64,000 nt of DNA. It comes from Notolepis coatsorum (taxonomy: Eukaryota; Chordata; Actinopteri; Aulopiformes; Paralepididae). Location of the stretch: assembly GCA_963971535.1 (NCBI GenBank), contig OZ020591.1, positions 17,532,823 through 17,596,822 on the forward strand. The letters are read 5' to 3'. Each line of letters opens with the position of its first letter. Position 1 is the stretch's first letter. The translations under genes and the position numbers were made by a program. The notes beneath the pieces were generated by a model. It made no database searches and was not told the DNA's origin. It saw only the letters and a program-made list of their open reading frames with translations. Below, piece after piece: positions 22,101 through 31,784 of the stretch.

Positions 22101-22848
22101 GCAGCTTCTCCAAGATCCTTTCCACATTTGAGTTGGCGTAAAGTTCATGCCTCCCCTTCTCTCTCTGCGCTCCCAACATCCCTACCAGGGACTGCACTCT
22201 GATGGACAGGTCGTCCAGTGCTCGATTGTCTATTGCTGGGGGTAAGCGGTCGATGTGTCGGATCTCCTGGATCACGTAATCCCATATGCGCCCATACCTC
22301 TGGTCCAATGCTACCAGCGCTGCTGTGTATGGGGTGGTGGAAGTCGCGTAGGCGAGCGCTATATTATGTGCGCGGGGTACCTTTAAGTGCTTCAGTAGGA
22401 TGGCGTATTTATGGCGTTCATCCAATACATCCACCAACATGGTCTCCAGACACATGCAGAGTTCTGTATACTGGGCCCGGTTCTCTTGGGTGAAGTCGGG
22501 TACCATAGGCGTGCCAATGTATGACGCTGACTGTGGATACATCGGCGAGCGTTGGGGGAGAGGCCTCCTAGGCGAGTCTCCTCCCGCTCCTTGGTATGGG
22601 CTGGTACCGGCAGTGTACCATGGCCCGCTTGTCCAGGTGCTGTTCCTCGGTGCGGGTCGTGCGTCGTGCTCACCCGTGTATAGAGTCGGGGGTCTGTAGC
22701 GCAGCTCCGCGGGAGTATAGCCTGGGCTGTACCGGACCTCCTGGTCCGGTAGAGTACTGTGCTGTCGTCGGGCGCGGTTCTCCTCCTCTTTCTCTTCGTC
22801 TTCAGTTAGGTCATCCAGTGCTTGTAGTCTCTGGTTTAGCCTCTCCAC
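19120..22848 (-). CDS. BEL/Pao gag-protease-RT-RNase H polyprotein
   Basis: A frame of 1242 codons from a GTG at 22848, in fact open further upstream to about 23217, so the given start is not biological. In order: Gag core (about 120-330); two cysteine clusters CPYCEKEHWLAQC and CFRCARSHMAAEC (about 340-400); aspartic protease motif AVLDDGSEKTLL (about 453); RT with FNCSYQ and ISGDIKGMFLQVRL (about 750-790) and the active-site region SFYVDNCLQS (about 874); RNase H with VFSDASEVAYGS (about 1063) and ILWSDSTTVLAW (about 1138). The last RT residue of the usual YVDD box is Asn here. The product copies element RNA in cytoplasmic particles. It ends at a stop where the integrase frame has already begun. 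Confidence 0.92.
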   Translation of the reverse strand: MERLNQRLQALDDLTEDEEKEEENRARRQHSTLPDQEVRYSPGYTPAELRYRPPTLYTGEHDARPAPRNSTWTSGPWYTAGTSPYQGAGGDSPRRPLPQRSPMYPQSASYIGTPMVPDFTQENRAQYTELCMCLETMLVDVLDERHKYAILLKHLKVPRAHNIALAYATSTTPYTAALVALDQRYGRIWDYVIQEIRHIDRLPPAIDNRALDDLSIRVQSLVGMLGAQREKGRHELYANSNVERILEKLPPARQERFRRQRDHRDPNGPEPNLLDLADFLAREVSSLRLDTFGRSTPGSREGTRRLNDGRRSVTVMHQSESVPSSRSHSTPSRTEKWKIVCPYCEKEHWLAQCDSFPKLNAEEASQWIKSNKRCFRCARSHMAAECRLKKRCTKCDGAHLDILHDSNRRRPSPAPSSSKASVMYIDPASSSGARVLLKVVRVTLSYQNKVLDTYAVLDDGSEKTLLLASAAAQLGLRGSETQMTIRTIRRDLKTIKGENVSFSIAASGQPERRYQITDAFTSQEIGLSRYTYPVAKLMEKYAHLRKLPIPLIDNAMPTLLIGSDHADLIVPIDRVHTGPRGCPVAVETRLGWTLQGPLAKSLNRSTATRCLHSRVTEGETALLQHVERLWTLEQMPFKNGKKDIRSKDDIYAIHLLETGTKRVPVNGVLRYATPLLRREGMPTFHAKTDATERYLLNTERRLAKNPAQESVYRAEIEKLITAGHVTKMDIKEADQTTESWYVPHHKVHHNGKDSIVFNCSYQIGSQNLNKELLPGPTLGPSLLGVLLRFRQEKVAISGDIKGMFLQVRLVEEDKPLLRFLWREKPGDEHPAIYQWEVLPFGTTCSPCCATFALQKHVAEDPAADEEVRHSVKNSFYVDNCLQSLSTQEEAEALLIKLRASLIKGGFDLRQWASSDPQVLRSLSSEDKAASSETWMATIPGEAQEMTLGLVWRFKTDSLHYRHKPLTTEQGRPAAAPTTRRSVYTTLARQYDPLGCILPYTTRAKIIVRALWDKDQGWDDPIPAHLASTWREWERELHSLPGVNMRRSYFPPTVRPETCKMDLHVFSDASEVAYGSVAYLRAQEEGGEIYTAFVLARSRIAPRKQQSIPRLELCAALAGAHLATLIQRELTIPVSRTILWSDSTTVLAWIKSDSCKYKVFVGVRVTEIQDLTEELTGETEWRYVDTKQNPADVITRGMPLDDLTRRNVYSDGPAFLKLPEGEWPTPIPREASQEEAENLCSVD

Positions 22849-23207
22849 AGGATATGCTGCTCCTTCCCGGTTGCTAGGTCTCGCTTGGACCGGTGGGGGG
22901 AGGTGGTCTGTGGGGGGTATAGACCTCGTCTGTTGGTCAAGTTCAGGGTTGTTTACTCGGCTAGGGGATGCCGCCCTGGAGGTGTGTCTAGACGAGTTCC
23001 TGGAGCCTCTGGCGGAGGGAGAGGGTGTTGTCCGTCTGATCAGCTGTTCTATTAGTTGCGCTTGCTGTCTGTCGCGCTCTGCGTCCCGTAGAGCACCAGC
23101 AGCTGCTCGCTGGCTGTCTGCTCGTCTCGGGCCACATTCTCTTCCATCTGAATGCGTCTTATTTCTAGACGTATATGCTCTTCTTCGCTCCGCTGCTGGA
23201 TCTGCAG

Positions 23208-23723
23208 TCAGTCGCGTTCAGCAGCGGCGTTCAGGCTGATGAGGAAGGCCTGCTGTAGGGTCCTCTCTGCCTCGCTGGGAGAAGGCGGTTGTATAGGGGA
23301 GCCTTCCCTCGGGGTACTCCTTGCGGAGCCTTGGAGCTCTATCTCCACGGTGCTCTCCCCGTCTTCTTCCGTGCCGAGTTCTCTCTCGGTAGCGTTGTAT
23401 TCCTCCCGGGACTCATCGGGGACTACTTCTTCAGTACTGGCGGGGTGTGAAGTCATGTCTGGTTCCCACTGGTCCCCACCGTGAGCTTGGTCAGTTACAT
23501 TAGAACCCGTAGGGGCCTCTATGGTCGGGGTAGTCTGGGCGTTGGGGTTAGACATACTTTTACTTTCTAGTTTTACCGCGTTTACTGTTAGTAGAAGACT
23601 AGGTTGTTGACTGACAGCGTAAGCCTCTAAGTACTGAGGGAGCCGTCGTTCGCGCTGCGGGCGTTGGTTAGGAGGATCGTTTCGTGGAGTGTTCATCATA
23701 GGCCAATTCAATATTAATAACAC
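23208..23723 (-). CDS. BEL/Pao gag leader ORF
   Basis: A 171-codon acidic, Ser/Thr/Glu-rich ORF that begins about 40 nt inside the 5' LTR end. It carries the patch REEYNATERELGTEEDGES and ends AAAERD at a TGA (23208). Past the stop the same frame reads as a Gln/Glu-rich coiled-coil-like segment (LQIQQRSEEEHIRLEIRRI) for about 45 more codons, after which protein-like sequence continues in the frame of the long pol ORF. The Gag N-terminus therefore seems interrupted by one stop and one frame change in this copy, or else it uses recoding. It probably starts at an internal ATG rather than the first. Confidence 0.7.
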   Translation of the reverse strand: MLLILNWPMMNTPRNDPPNQRPQRERRLPQYLEAYAVSQQPSLLLTVNAVKLESKSMSNPNAQTTPTIEAPTGSNVTDQAHGGDQWEPDMTSHPASTEEVVPDESREEYNATERELGTEEDGESTVEIELQGSARSTPREGSPIQPPSPSEAERTLQQAFLISLNAAAERD

Positions 23724-23748
23724 TATATTAATATTACACTAATTACCA

Positions 23749-23765
23749 TCCGGCTCGAAGGACCA
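23749..23765 (-). promoter_or_regulatory. Primer binding site, tRNA-Tyr
   Basis: The + strand tccggctcgaaggacca equals the 3' end of vertebrate tRNA-Tyr including CCA, so the element RNA (-) is complementary to it over 17 nt. It lies two bases inside the 5' LTR, as required for minus-strand strong-stop DNA priming. Confidence 0.9.
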
Positions 23766-23767
23766 AT

Positions 23768-25196
23768 TGTAACTGAGGGGTACAATTCCCTGACTGTATT
23801 GTTAGATATGATACTTACTACCACTACCTCTTGTACTTTAGACTCTGGCCACCCAGTACTAGGCATAAATAATTATGGTAAACACTCCCACGTAGATGAA
23901 ACGATCCAACACAAATGTACCAAGTCGAAAGTCTGCGTTTAATAATAATTAATACATAGCAAAAGGTATGTAGAGCAATCACTTAATTACATTTATGATT
24001 TGAAATAGGATGCACTTTTATGGCAAATGAGTATTCGTTGGTATATCAATAGAGAACGTCCAATCTCTGGTGGCGCAGGCGGTAAATATACAACCTGGAA
24101 TATTTAAGGAATAATAGCAATGATACTTTAATGATTATAGAACTGGATACACTAGGGGGGAATTCCGGTCGCTTGTAAGACAACTGGAGAAGGGGGGGGG
24201 GGGGTAGAGTCTGGCTGTATCCGTCTGGCCGAGGGTATCCTGGGAGAACCCACGGTTGTGCGGCTCGGTGCCTCAGCGATCCTCGATCCACAGATGAAAG
24301 CAGTTGGACTCTCTGTGGGCCGGCTTCCTCCGGTCCACGATGGAGAGACGTGAAGCGACCTCGTCGTGTAGAGCGTCTCCTCACCTGTCGTCCTCTCCGG
24401 GGGGGGGGGTTTCCAACACACGGCAGTGTTGGTCTTTATCCATAGAATAATCACTGTATACAAAGCATAATCCGTGCCTGGGAAGGCGGGCTGTCGTCGG
24501 TAGAATAATCCGGTATGCAGGTCCACTCGCTCGTCGGCTCTGGGGCTCTTCGGGTGCAGCCTCACATGGGGTCGGCCACCCTGGATAAGCAGCCAGTTCT
24601 ACCCGAAACGATGGGGGTACTGACTACGATAGTATTCTCACCGCACGAAGCACTACATATGAATAGACTATTATTAGCTTAATAGACTACGTCCAACTCG
24701 ACGATATAGTGCCAAATATGACTATTCAAATATTAATATACACGATGTCTCAATACCGATGGTAGGCCGAACTTGGCCTTACTCCCACACGTGGCGTCGC
24801 GGGGAGGCTTTACGTCTGTCACTCTATTGGAGGGTAAGAAACTGGACTAAAAGGAAGTCCTACTTTAGTAGCACAGTATATATACGCACTATGAACAAAT
24901 AGTACCATTAGTGGTGCGGTAGCCAGATTCCTACGCGGAACTAGGACTTGTTCGTACATGTTGAGCGGTACGTTTGAACTGGGTCTGGGGGGTATGGCAG
25001 CCTGGCACCAAGGTCTCGACCAATAGTAGAATGGAGACTATTATGGGATGTTCAGTAGGCTAGAATGGATATTCAATGCATATTGTACAAGGAATATACA
25101 AGGGATATCAGGGAATATTAGAGAATATACAAATACAATTAAATATATATATATAAATAAATATATATATTCGGTTTAATCTGGCCCTTCACAACA
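23768..25196 (-). repeat. BEL/Pao 5' LTR
   Basis: Same length as the 3' LTR (1429 bp). U3 begins at 25196 on -. Includes a G13 run at about 24190 and a second G run at 24399. Confidence 0.95.
24876..24886 (-). promoter_or_regulatory. TATA-like box in the BEL/Pao 5' LTR
   Basis: On - the sequence gtatatatact lies about 310 nt into the LTR from its U3 end, a plausible site for Pol II initiation. It is conserved in the other LTR at about 17192-17202. No experimental support is possible here. Confidence 0.45.
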
Positions 25197-25261
25197 CTGA
25201 CTGCTTCCGGAGCCCAAGTGTCCGCCCACTTCTGCAACCTCAGGCCCTCGGTCTCACCACT

Positions 25262-26380
25262 GACTAGACTTTTTATTTCAAGTTTCTTTATTAGTTGTCA
25301 TATAGAAATACAGGATTCTTTTATATGAAATGCTTCTTTCCGTATTGCTCCAGTGTGCTATATAAAAGGATAAGTATAAAAAGTATAATATAAGTAAAGA
25401 ATAGAAAGTCAAGTACGTAAACAAGTGTAAACTAAACAAACATTTTCAATATATATATACAACAATATACCATATACAGTGCAGAGTAGAGAAGGTTCCC
25501 ATACAGTACAATGTGATGGGGTACAATTTAGCTTAGCTTGTGGTGCCACCTTGTGGTGGTGAGGACGTGAGGTGCAATGAGGTAAAATATACAGATATAC
25601 CAGTACCAATAAATATAGTGTGTTAAGTGTCTAAAGTGGGTCAAGTGGGTGCTACAGTGAGTTGTTTATTAAAGTGAGTGTGTACGTGTGGATGTGTGTG
25701 CTGTGAGTGTATTTGATGGTTTGTTACATAGTGTTATTTTCATTGATTGAGCATTCTGATGGCCTGGGGATAGAAGCTCCTTCTGAGTCTCTCTGTGCTT
25801 GCCATGAGACTCTGGTATCGCTTGCCTGACCGCAGCAGTTCAAAGAGGCAGTTGTTTGGGTGGCTGGAGTCTTTGATTATTCTCTTAGCCTTACCCATGC
25901 AACGCTTGTTGTAAATGTCTTGGAGAGTGGGAAGCCCACCTCAAATTGTGCGTTCGGCTGAGCGGGCCACTCTCTGTAGTCTGCTGCGGTCTTGTGCGGT
26001 GCTATTCCCAAACTAGGAGGTGATATTGCCAGTCAGGATGCTCTCTATTGTGCATGAGTAGAAGTTCTTAAGGATCTTCTGACTCACGTTGAACCTCCTT
26101 AGGCACATAAGGAAGTAGAGGCGTTGTAACTTGTCGTGCTTTCTTCACTACACTGTCAATGTCATGTCCATGTCAAGTCCTCGGATATGTGGATTCCGAG
26201 GTACTTAAAACTGTTCACTCTCTCGACCGGTGCCCAGTCGATGCTGAGGGGGCTGTAGTCCCTGACCCCCGACCTCCTAAAGTCCACAATCATCTCTTTT
26301 GTTTTGCTGACGTTCAGGGAGAGGCTGTTCTCCTGGCACCATCCCACCAGAACCTCTACCTCTTCCAGGTAGGCCCTCTA
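25262..26380 (-). mobile_element. 5'-truncated LINE (Rex1/jockey-like RT), - strand
   Basis: The minus strand encodes the end of a reverse transcriptase followed by a 3' UTR whose tail borders 25262 (ttctttattagttgtcat on +). Only 26162-26347 is open over a useful length. The downstream part is readable in broken frames with LINE-typical words (RLQRVARSAERTI, KAKRIIKDSSHP). Confidence 0.65.
26162..26347 (-). pseudogene. LINE RT fragment (post-FADD region)
   Basis: It reads NSLSLNVSKTKEMIVDFRR and later VNSFKYLGIHISEDLTW. These are the conserved 'N-KT-E---DFR' and 'F-YLG--I--DL-W' signatures after the catalytic box of jockey-superfamily LINE reverse transcriptases, common in fish Rex1-like families. 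The catalytic motif itself is missing because of 5' truncation, and the frame is interrupted downstream. Not functional. Confidence 0.7.
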
Positions 26381-26682
26381 TTTATTTATTTATTTACCCC
26401 CCCAACAAGCATAGATAAAGTACTTCCGGAACTGTAGACGGTTCCAAAGTGACAACAGTAACATTCTGAACGGGATTTATTTACTGTTGCAATATTTGCT
26501 ATTGCAATAGTCGACAGAAAATACATTTGGTTCCAAACTGTTCCCTAGCAACATAATTCCAGTGAAACCATCTATATAAAACTGTCGACAATATTACTTC
26601 CGGTCCGATGAAAACGACGTCCGGTTTGGACGTTTAGCCTTCAAAATAAATGTGTGAGAATAATATATGTTTTAAAAACGGA

Positions 26683-26815
26683 TTGATTGATTGATTGCAA
26701 ACTTTATTAACAGATTGCAGAATGGGTACAATACAGTACAGCTCAATACAAACAATTGTTAAGGGGATGCAGACCAGAAAAATACTTTTGTCTTGTATGG
26801 AATTTTTTTCTATTT
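26683..26815 (-). mobile_element. L2-like LINE tail fragment
   Basis: (GATT)n then aactttattaacagattgca, ending near ttgtcttgta. 3' UTR only. Confidence 0.85.
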
Positions 26816-26839
26816 CTTGTCCGTTGATTGCATTAGACA

Positions 26840-27216
26840 TAAACAGATCACACCAGGAGACCTAAATAGATCACATCAGGAGACTTAAACAGATCACACC
26901 AGGAGACCTAAACAGATCACATCAGGAGAGTTAAACAGATCACATCAGGAGACCTAAATAGATCACATTAGGAGACCTAAACAGATCACACCAGGAGACG
27001 TAAACAGATCACATCAGTTGAGTTTGATTGATTGATTGATTGAAAACTTTATTAACAGATTGTAGAATGGGTACAATACAGTACAGCTCAATACACACAA
27101 TTGTTAAGGGGATGCAGACCAGAGAAAGACTTTCGTCTTGTTTACATCAGGGTCCCCCATTTTCAATTGTTAAACAGATCACATCAGGAGAGTTAACAGA
27201 TCACATCAGGAGAGTT
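26840..27216. repeat. Array A: 23-bp tandem repeat
   Basis: About eight units of acagatcacatcaggagac plus taa (26840-27017), then two more after a LINE insertion (27172-27216). Reverse-complement units occur at 50272-50299 and 55362-55412. Confidence 0.85.
27029..27170 (-). mobile_element. L2-like LINE tail inserted in array A
   Basis: (GATT)n tail and 3' UTR to tttcaatt, splitting array A between two of its units. Confidence 0.85.
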
Positions 27217-27363
27217 AAACAGCTAAACGTTACTAAATGTTTCCTTTAAGAGCAAAGTTAGCTTAGCTAACATTAAAACATTTGCAGGTTATTAAGCCTC
27301 TGTTTAGCTAACAGAACAATGCTGTTGAGAGCTATTGTGGAATAATTTGACGAGATTATTCAG

Positions 27364-27522
27364 AGTCTCTCTGATAATGTTAGTACAGTAACTAGGCTGC
27401 ACTAGTCTCTTTGATCATGTTAGTACAGTAACTAGGCTGCACTAGTCTCTCTGATCATGTTAGTACAGTAACTAGGTTGCACTAGTCTCTCTGATCATGT
27501 TAGTAAGTAACTAGGCTGCACT
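27364..27522. repeat. Array B: 40-bp tandem repeat x4
   Basis: Four units of agtctctctgatcatgttag followed by tacagtaactaggctgcact, the last with a 2-bp deletion. The inverted array at 48791-48990 has five units of the same 40-mer. Confidence 0.95.
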
Positions 27523-27537
27523 ATTATAACACCGGAG

Positions 27538-28011
27538 TTGAAGGGAAAGTATGCACCAGCACAAAAGACATGCTGGAGGATGTGTGGGAAGGAGGGGGCA
27601 AATCACACACACGTATTCTGGGGATGTCAGAAGCTGAAGGGGTATTGGGAGGAGATAGGGGAGGCAATAACCAGAATAATAGGATACGGGATACCCCAGA
27701 CGGGCCTGGTGCTATACTTAGGGGACTTGACGCACGAGGGTATACAAGGGGGAGACAAATATTTAATAAAGATAATGCTGATATCGGCCAGAAAAGCAAT
27801 AACGAGGCAGTGGTACAAGGAAGACCCACCGACAATAGCACAATGGGAAGGAATAGTAGAGGAGATACAGGATATGGAGAGGATAACGCACATGCTGAGG
27901 CTACAGGAGGAGAAATTTGGGGAAAGATGGGGAAAGTGGGAGGATTATAAGGGGGACGGGAACGACATCACAGAGGGAGAAGCGAATGCAACACAAGAAG
28001 GCGAAGGATAA
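27538..28011 (+). pseudogene. L1-type LINE ORF2 C-terminus
   Basis: 157 codons ending at a stop near 28010. The N-terminal part has a CCHC-like cluster (CWRMCGKEGANHTHVFWGC) followed by WEEIGEAI and later PPTIAQWEGIVEEI. This is the C-terminal zinc-knuckle region found in L1/Tx1-clade ORF2 proteins (C--C---GT--H--W-C, then PPT---W). The RT and endonuclease are missing, so it is a 5'-truncated copy entering directly after array B. It is followed by its 3' UTR, which is tandemly repeated (next entry). Confidence 0.75.
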
Positions 28012-28628
28012 GGGAGGAAAGAGGTTCGAGGAGGGTCATTCAACCCGTGTCACACACTTTACCTTAGTCAATACTTTTATTTTTTTTGAGGGTATTATAA
28101 TTTTTTCTTTATTGTCTATGCCTGTTTAAGGGCGATGTACATTCCGTCTTTGTATTATGTGCCGGGAAGACCAACTGATGTGAGATTAATATTCAGGGAT
28201 GATGTGGTTTGTATGTGGGTGAATCAAAATGCAAAGAAAAATTGTTAAAAAAAATAGAAAGGGCGAAGGATAAGGGAGGAAAAGAAGTTCAAGGGGGGTC
28301 ACTGGACCCACGTCGCACACTTTTGCCTTAGTCAGTATTTTATTTTTTTGAGTGGGTATTATCATTTCTGTATACCTGTTTAAGGGCGATATACACTCAG
28401 TCTTTGTATTATGTGCCTGGAAGACCAACTGATGTGGGATTAATATTCAAGGATGATGTGGTTTGTATGTATGTAAATCAAAATACAAAATACAATTTAG
28501 TTTAAAAAAGAATAAAGAGGGCGAAAGATAAGGGAGGAAAGAGGTTCAAGGAGGACACTGGACCCAGGGCACACATTTATGCCTTAGCCAACATCTTTAT
28601 TTTTTAGTAGGTACTATAGTTTTTTCTT

Positions 28629-28976
28629 ACAGACATTTACATTTAGTCATTTAGCTGACGCTTTTATCCAAAGCGACTTACAAGTTCTGTACGACAAGTC
28701 AAAGTGTTGCGTGTTACAGTGTAGGTTAGTTTATTAGGACAAGTGCATGACAGTAAGGGTAGTTAGGGTTAGATTTATATTTTTTTTTTGTTTTTTAATT
28801 ATCATTTCAGATAATGGTTGAAGAAGTGAGTCTTTAGTCGACAGCGAAAGATTGGACGGGTTTCGGCTGTCCTAACTGGGGTGGGTAGTTCATTCCACCA
28901 TTGTGGGGCAAGGACTGAGAATAGGCGGCTTCTCCTTGATGACCCTCCGGGAGCTTGGATAGGAGTAGGTCATCAT
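28629..28976. mobile_element. Teleost dispersed repeat (catttagtcatttagctgac core)
   Basis: Inserted in unit 3 of the 3' UTR array: unit sequence resumes at gtttatgcctg. The core catttagtcatttagctgac with ttatccaaagcgacttacaa is very widespread in fish genomes. I do not assign a family. Confidence 0.7.
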
Positions 28977-29125
28977 TGTTTATGCCTGATATACATACCG
29001 TCTTTGAATTATGTACCTGGAAGACCAACGGATGTGAGATGAATATTCAAGGATGAGGATGTGGGTATGTTTGGGAATCAAAACACAAGGAAGAATGGAG
29101 TTAAAAAAGAAGAAAAAAAAGATAA

Positions 29126-30112
29126 AGGTACCTCATGGTACCAAAGCACCTCAAAGGCGCTAAAAACAAAATTACAAACATCTCAAAACAAACTGGTCAG
29201 ACTACTGCTTGACCTTACTCCTAGAACCCACCTCACCCCTGCCCACTTTGACAACCTAGGATGGCTTAGAGTAGACGACAGAGTACAGCAACTAGCAATG
29301 GGCCTGGTCTACAAGATACACTACACGACCAAGGTACCCATGTACATGTCAAAATACTTCCCAAAGGTCAGTGAATACCACGATCACAACACCAGAGGGA
29401 GCTCCACAAATCATGTTAAACCCAGATTCGGCTCAAATAAGGGACTAAACACGTTTCGCAATTATGCCACATCAATGTGGAACGCCCTACCCAAAGCTGT
29501 AAAGGAATGTGGATCACTACCCACTTTCAAAACCTCTCTCAAGGGACACCTACGGGAGACTGCAATTCAACACTGGCCCCTGTAAATATCCTAACCCAAC
29601 CCCCTCCAATGTACAGTAATTTACCTAGTATGGTTGTCAATAGTCCAATGTACAATTTTGTTTGTTTGTACAGTGTCTCCTCCCCCCCCCCCCTCAATGT
29701 ACAGTTTTACTTGTTTATATAGTGTGCCCCCCCCCCCCCCCACCTCCAATGTAAATTACCCAGTATGGTTGTCAATATCCCAATGTACCCAACCCCCCCC
29801 ACCCAACCTCCTCCAATGTACAGTTTCTACGTCAAATGTATATACTCCCTTTTCTTGACTCCTTCTGTATCACAAACAGTACTGTATTTGCAAATCTGGT
29901 ATGTCATAAATGTATAGATGTAGCAGTACTGACTATCTGTATGTCATGTATGTCATAAATGTCCTGATGAATTGAAAATGGGGGACCCTGATGTAAACAA
30001 GACGAAAGTCTTTCTCTGGTCTGCATCCCCTTAACAATTGTGTGTATTGAGCTGTACTGTATTGTACCCATTCTGCAATCTGTTAATAAAGTTTTCAATC
30101 AATCAATCAATC
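29126..30112 (+). mobile_element. L2-like LINE, C-terminal RT plus 3' UTR, tail (CAAT)n
   Basis: Begins at cctcatggtaccaaagcacc, ends in four CAAT units at 30112. Flanks share gataa(a)gg, a short target duplication in unit 4 of the L1-type 3' UTR array. The open part (about 29130-29585) encodes the C-terminal end of ORF2, including HFDNLGWLRVDDRVQQLAMG and MWNALPKAVKEC. There is no RT catalytic core. The 3' UTR has several poly-C runs. Confidence 0.88.
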
Positions 30113-30365
30113 AAGGATAAGGGAGGAAAGGGGTTCAAGGAGGGTCACTGGACGCACATTATTGCCGTAGTCAGTATTTTTATTTATCTATTTTTCTGCA
30201 GGTATTGTACTTTTTCTTTATTGTTTAGGCCTGTATACAGGGCGATGTACATTACGTCTGTGTATTATGTACCTGGAAGACCAACCGATGTGAGATTAAC
30301 ATTCAAGGATGTTGTTGTTTGTATGTCTGTGATTCAGTATGCAAATAAAAATTGAGTTTAAAAAA

Positions 30366-30835
30366 AAGATGGCGGACGGTTATCCCATGATTTATGGCGT
30401 AATGTCGCATCTAATGTTTTATATGGCAGCACCGCTGGTCTAACTGTTGGGTACATTATTTAAGGTTAGGCAATTGTGAAATACCGTAATCACAAACGGG
30501 AACATATACATATTGATCAAAGAATAATGTCCAAAGGAGCTTCTGATTAAACAAACCTGCTTTGTGTTTCTTCATCTCACGTTCACAACACTCTGAAGTT
30601 TACGGCCAGTCTCGACTCCTCCTTAGTTCAAATCTGTCTCCAGCAGCTGCAGTTAGTCCGTTCTTTACACGATCACTGCATCTAGATCTGTTCGGAGAGT
30701 TAACGTTAGAGATTAGCAGCATTAGCTCGTTATAGCCACAGACAACGAGGTGAAGCCATGGAGAGTGGTGCCCCTGGTGGCTAGGACGAGATACTGCATG
30801 ACATTTCCGTATTTCCTGGTGACGTCAGGGAGGGC
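30366..30835. repeat. Arm block C (left) of a giant inverted pair
   Basis: Reverse complement of 48283-48755, starting at the L1 tail junction with aagatggcggacggttatcc. It includes a 5'-UTR-like stretch (gttaacgttagagattagca) and a YY1-like aagatggcgg. Continues at 30836-30910 with sequence matching 34700-34790 in inverse. Confidence 0.85.
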
Positions 30836-30965
30836 TGGACCAATCGCGTGAACACTTTAGGCAACCAACATGCGCTTCCGCGTTGCTCTGAATTGCTCTG
30901 ATTGGCCGAGCGCGCGCATGCGCATGAGCCGCGACGCGCTCCTCAGAGGCAGGAATAGACCACTA

Positions 30966-31775
30966 CACTTCCGCGTTACATTGAAATCAGGGAGGAGATT
31001 GCGGGGGGTCAAATGAATGGATGTGGACGAGAGCCGTGATGGAAGTGGTTGCCGATACGGCTGTGGGGGTGCTAGAGACATGATCGAATAGACGTTTATG
31101 CGCCTCGCTCTCCTGAACACGGCGTGACCCATAACTAATCGATCAGAACTAAATCGGCAGAGAAAAAGCCCATTTTAAAGCACCTATTCCGCATGGACAT
31201 GCGCAGAGTGCCCATGGAGTCTGGACGACGCGAGATGACGCTCGAATGAATGTGGACTGTTCCATCAGAGGGGGGAGCTTCGGTGGCCAATGTCCTTTCA
31301 GCCGAACAAGATAATGAAAAAATGATCCCACTAAATGGCCAGACGCGTCTTATGGCGACATCTACAATTACCTCATTGAGTCTACAGGTAGACTAATGTT
31401 TATATTTAAGTGCAGCGGTCTGTAGCCACTTACATGACCATCGAAGCTCCCCCCTCTGATGGAACAGTCCACATTCATTCGAGCGTCATCTCGCGTCGTC
31501 TAGACTCCATGGGCACTCTGCGCATGTCCATGCGGAATAGGTGCTTTAAAATGGGCTTTTTCTCTGCCGATTTAGTTCTGATCGATTAGTTATGGGTCAC
31601 GCCGTGTTCAGGAGAGCGAGGCGCATAAACGTCTATTCGATCATGTCTCTAGCACCCCCACAGCCGTATCGGCAACCACTTACATCACGGCTCTCGTCCA
31701 CATTCATTCATTTGACCCCCCCCCCCCCCCCCCCCGCAATCTCCTCCCTGATTTCAGAATCCCGGAAGTGTTACG
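30966..31775. mobile_element. Palindromic element with ~320-bp inverted arms
   Basis: The arms 30966-31285 and 31440-31775 are near-perfect inverted copies (for example gaatgaatgtggactgttcc on the left) around a ~150-bp centre. The right arm has a long C-run (about 31715-31735) where the left arm has only cccc-type sequence. No ORF. It sits within the inverted-arm region. Confidence 0.85.
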
Positions 31776-31784
31776 GTGGTCTAT

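Larger units (their letters stand above)
16084..25196 (-). mobile_element. Full-length BEL/Pao LTR retrotransposon
   Basis: Two 1429-bp LTRs enclose gag, protease, RT-RNase H and integrase on -. The 5-bp duplication ctgac flanks the element (16079-16083 and 25197-25201). Fixed features are LTR ends TG...CA, a tRNA-Tyr primer site two bases inside the 5' LTR (23749-23765), and a short purine-rich stretch next to the 3' LTR (17513-17525 on -). No env-like ORF exists. The nearly identical LTRs imply a recent insertion. Coding frames change twice, in the gag leader and at the integrase junction. It is inserted downstream of the nested hAT block at 14042-16003. Confidence 0.95.
28004..30365 (+). 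repeat. Four tandem copies of the L1-type 3' UTR (~255 bp each)
   Basis: Units begin near gcgaaggataagggaggaaa and end in attgagtttaaaaaa-like A-rich sequence: about 28004-28258, 28259-28515, 28516-29125 (split by a 348-bp insertion at 28629-28976) and 29115/30113-30365 (split at its start by an L2-like LINE). Shared words include gtattatgtgcctggaagac. Confidence 0.85.

Noticed and set aside
18108..22877. Many + strand ORFs across the BEL/Pao body
   Set aside because: They are antisense shadows of the gag-pol and integrase frames on - and carry no motifs.
16084..25196. Endogenous retrovirus
   Set aside because: No env-like ORF. Protease, RT and DUF5641-like integrase features, the 5-bp duplication and zinc clusters fit BEL/Pao. 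The Gypsy at 37643 likewise lacks env and has a chromodomain.
27364..27522. Regular 40-bp repeats that could look like a CRISPR array
   Set aside because: Units are directly adjacent with no spacers, there are no cas genes, and the surroundings are vertebrate. It is an ordinary tandem array with an inverse partner at 48791-48990.
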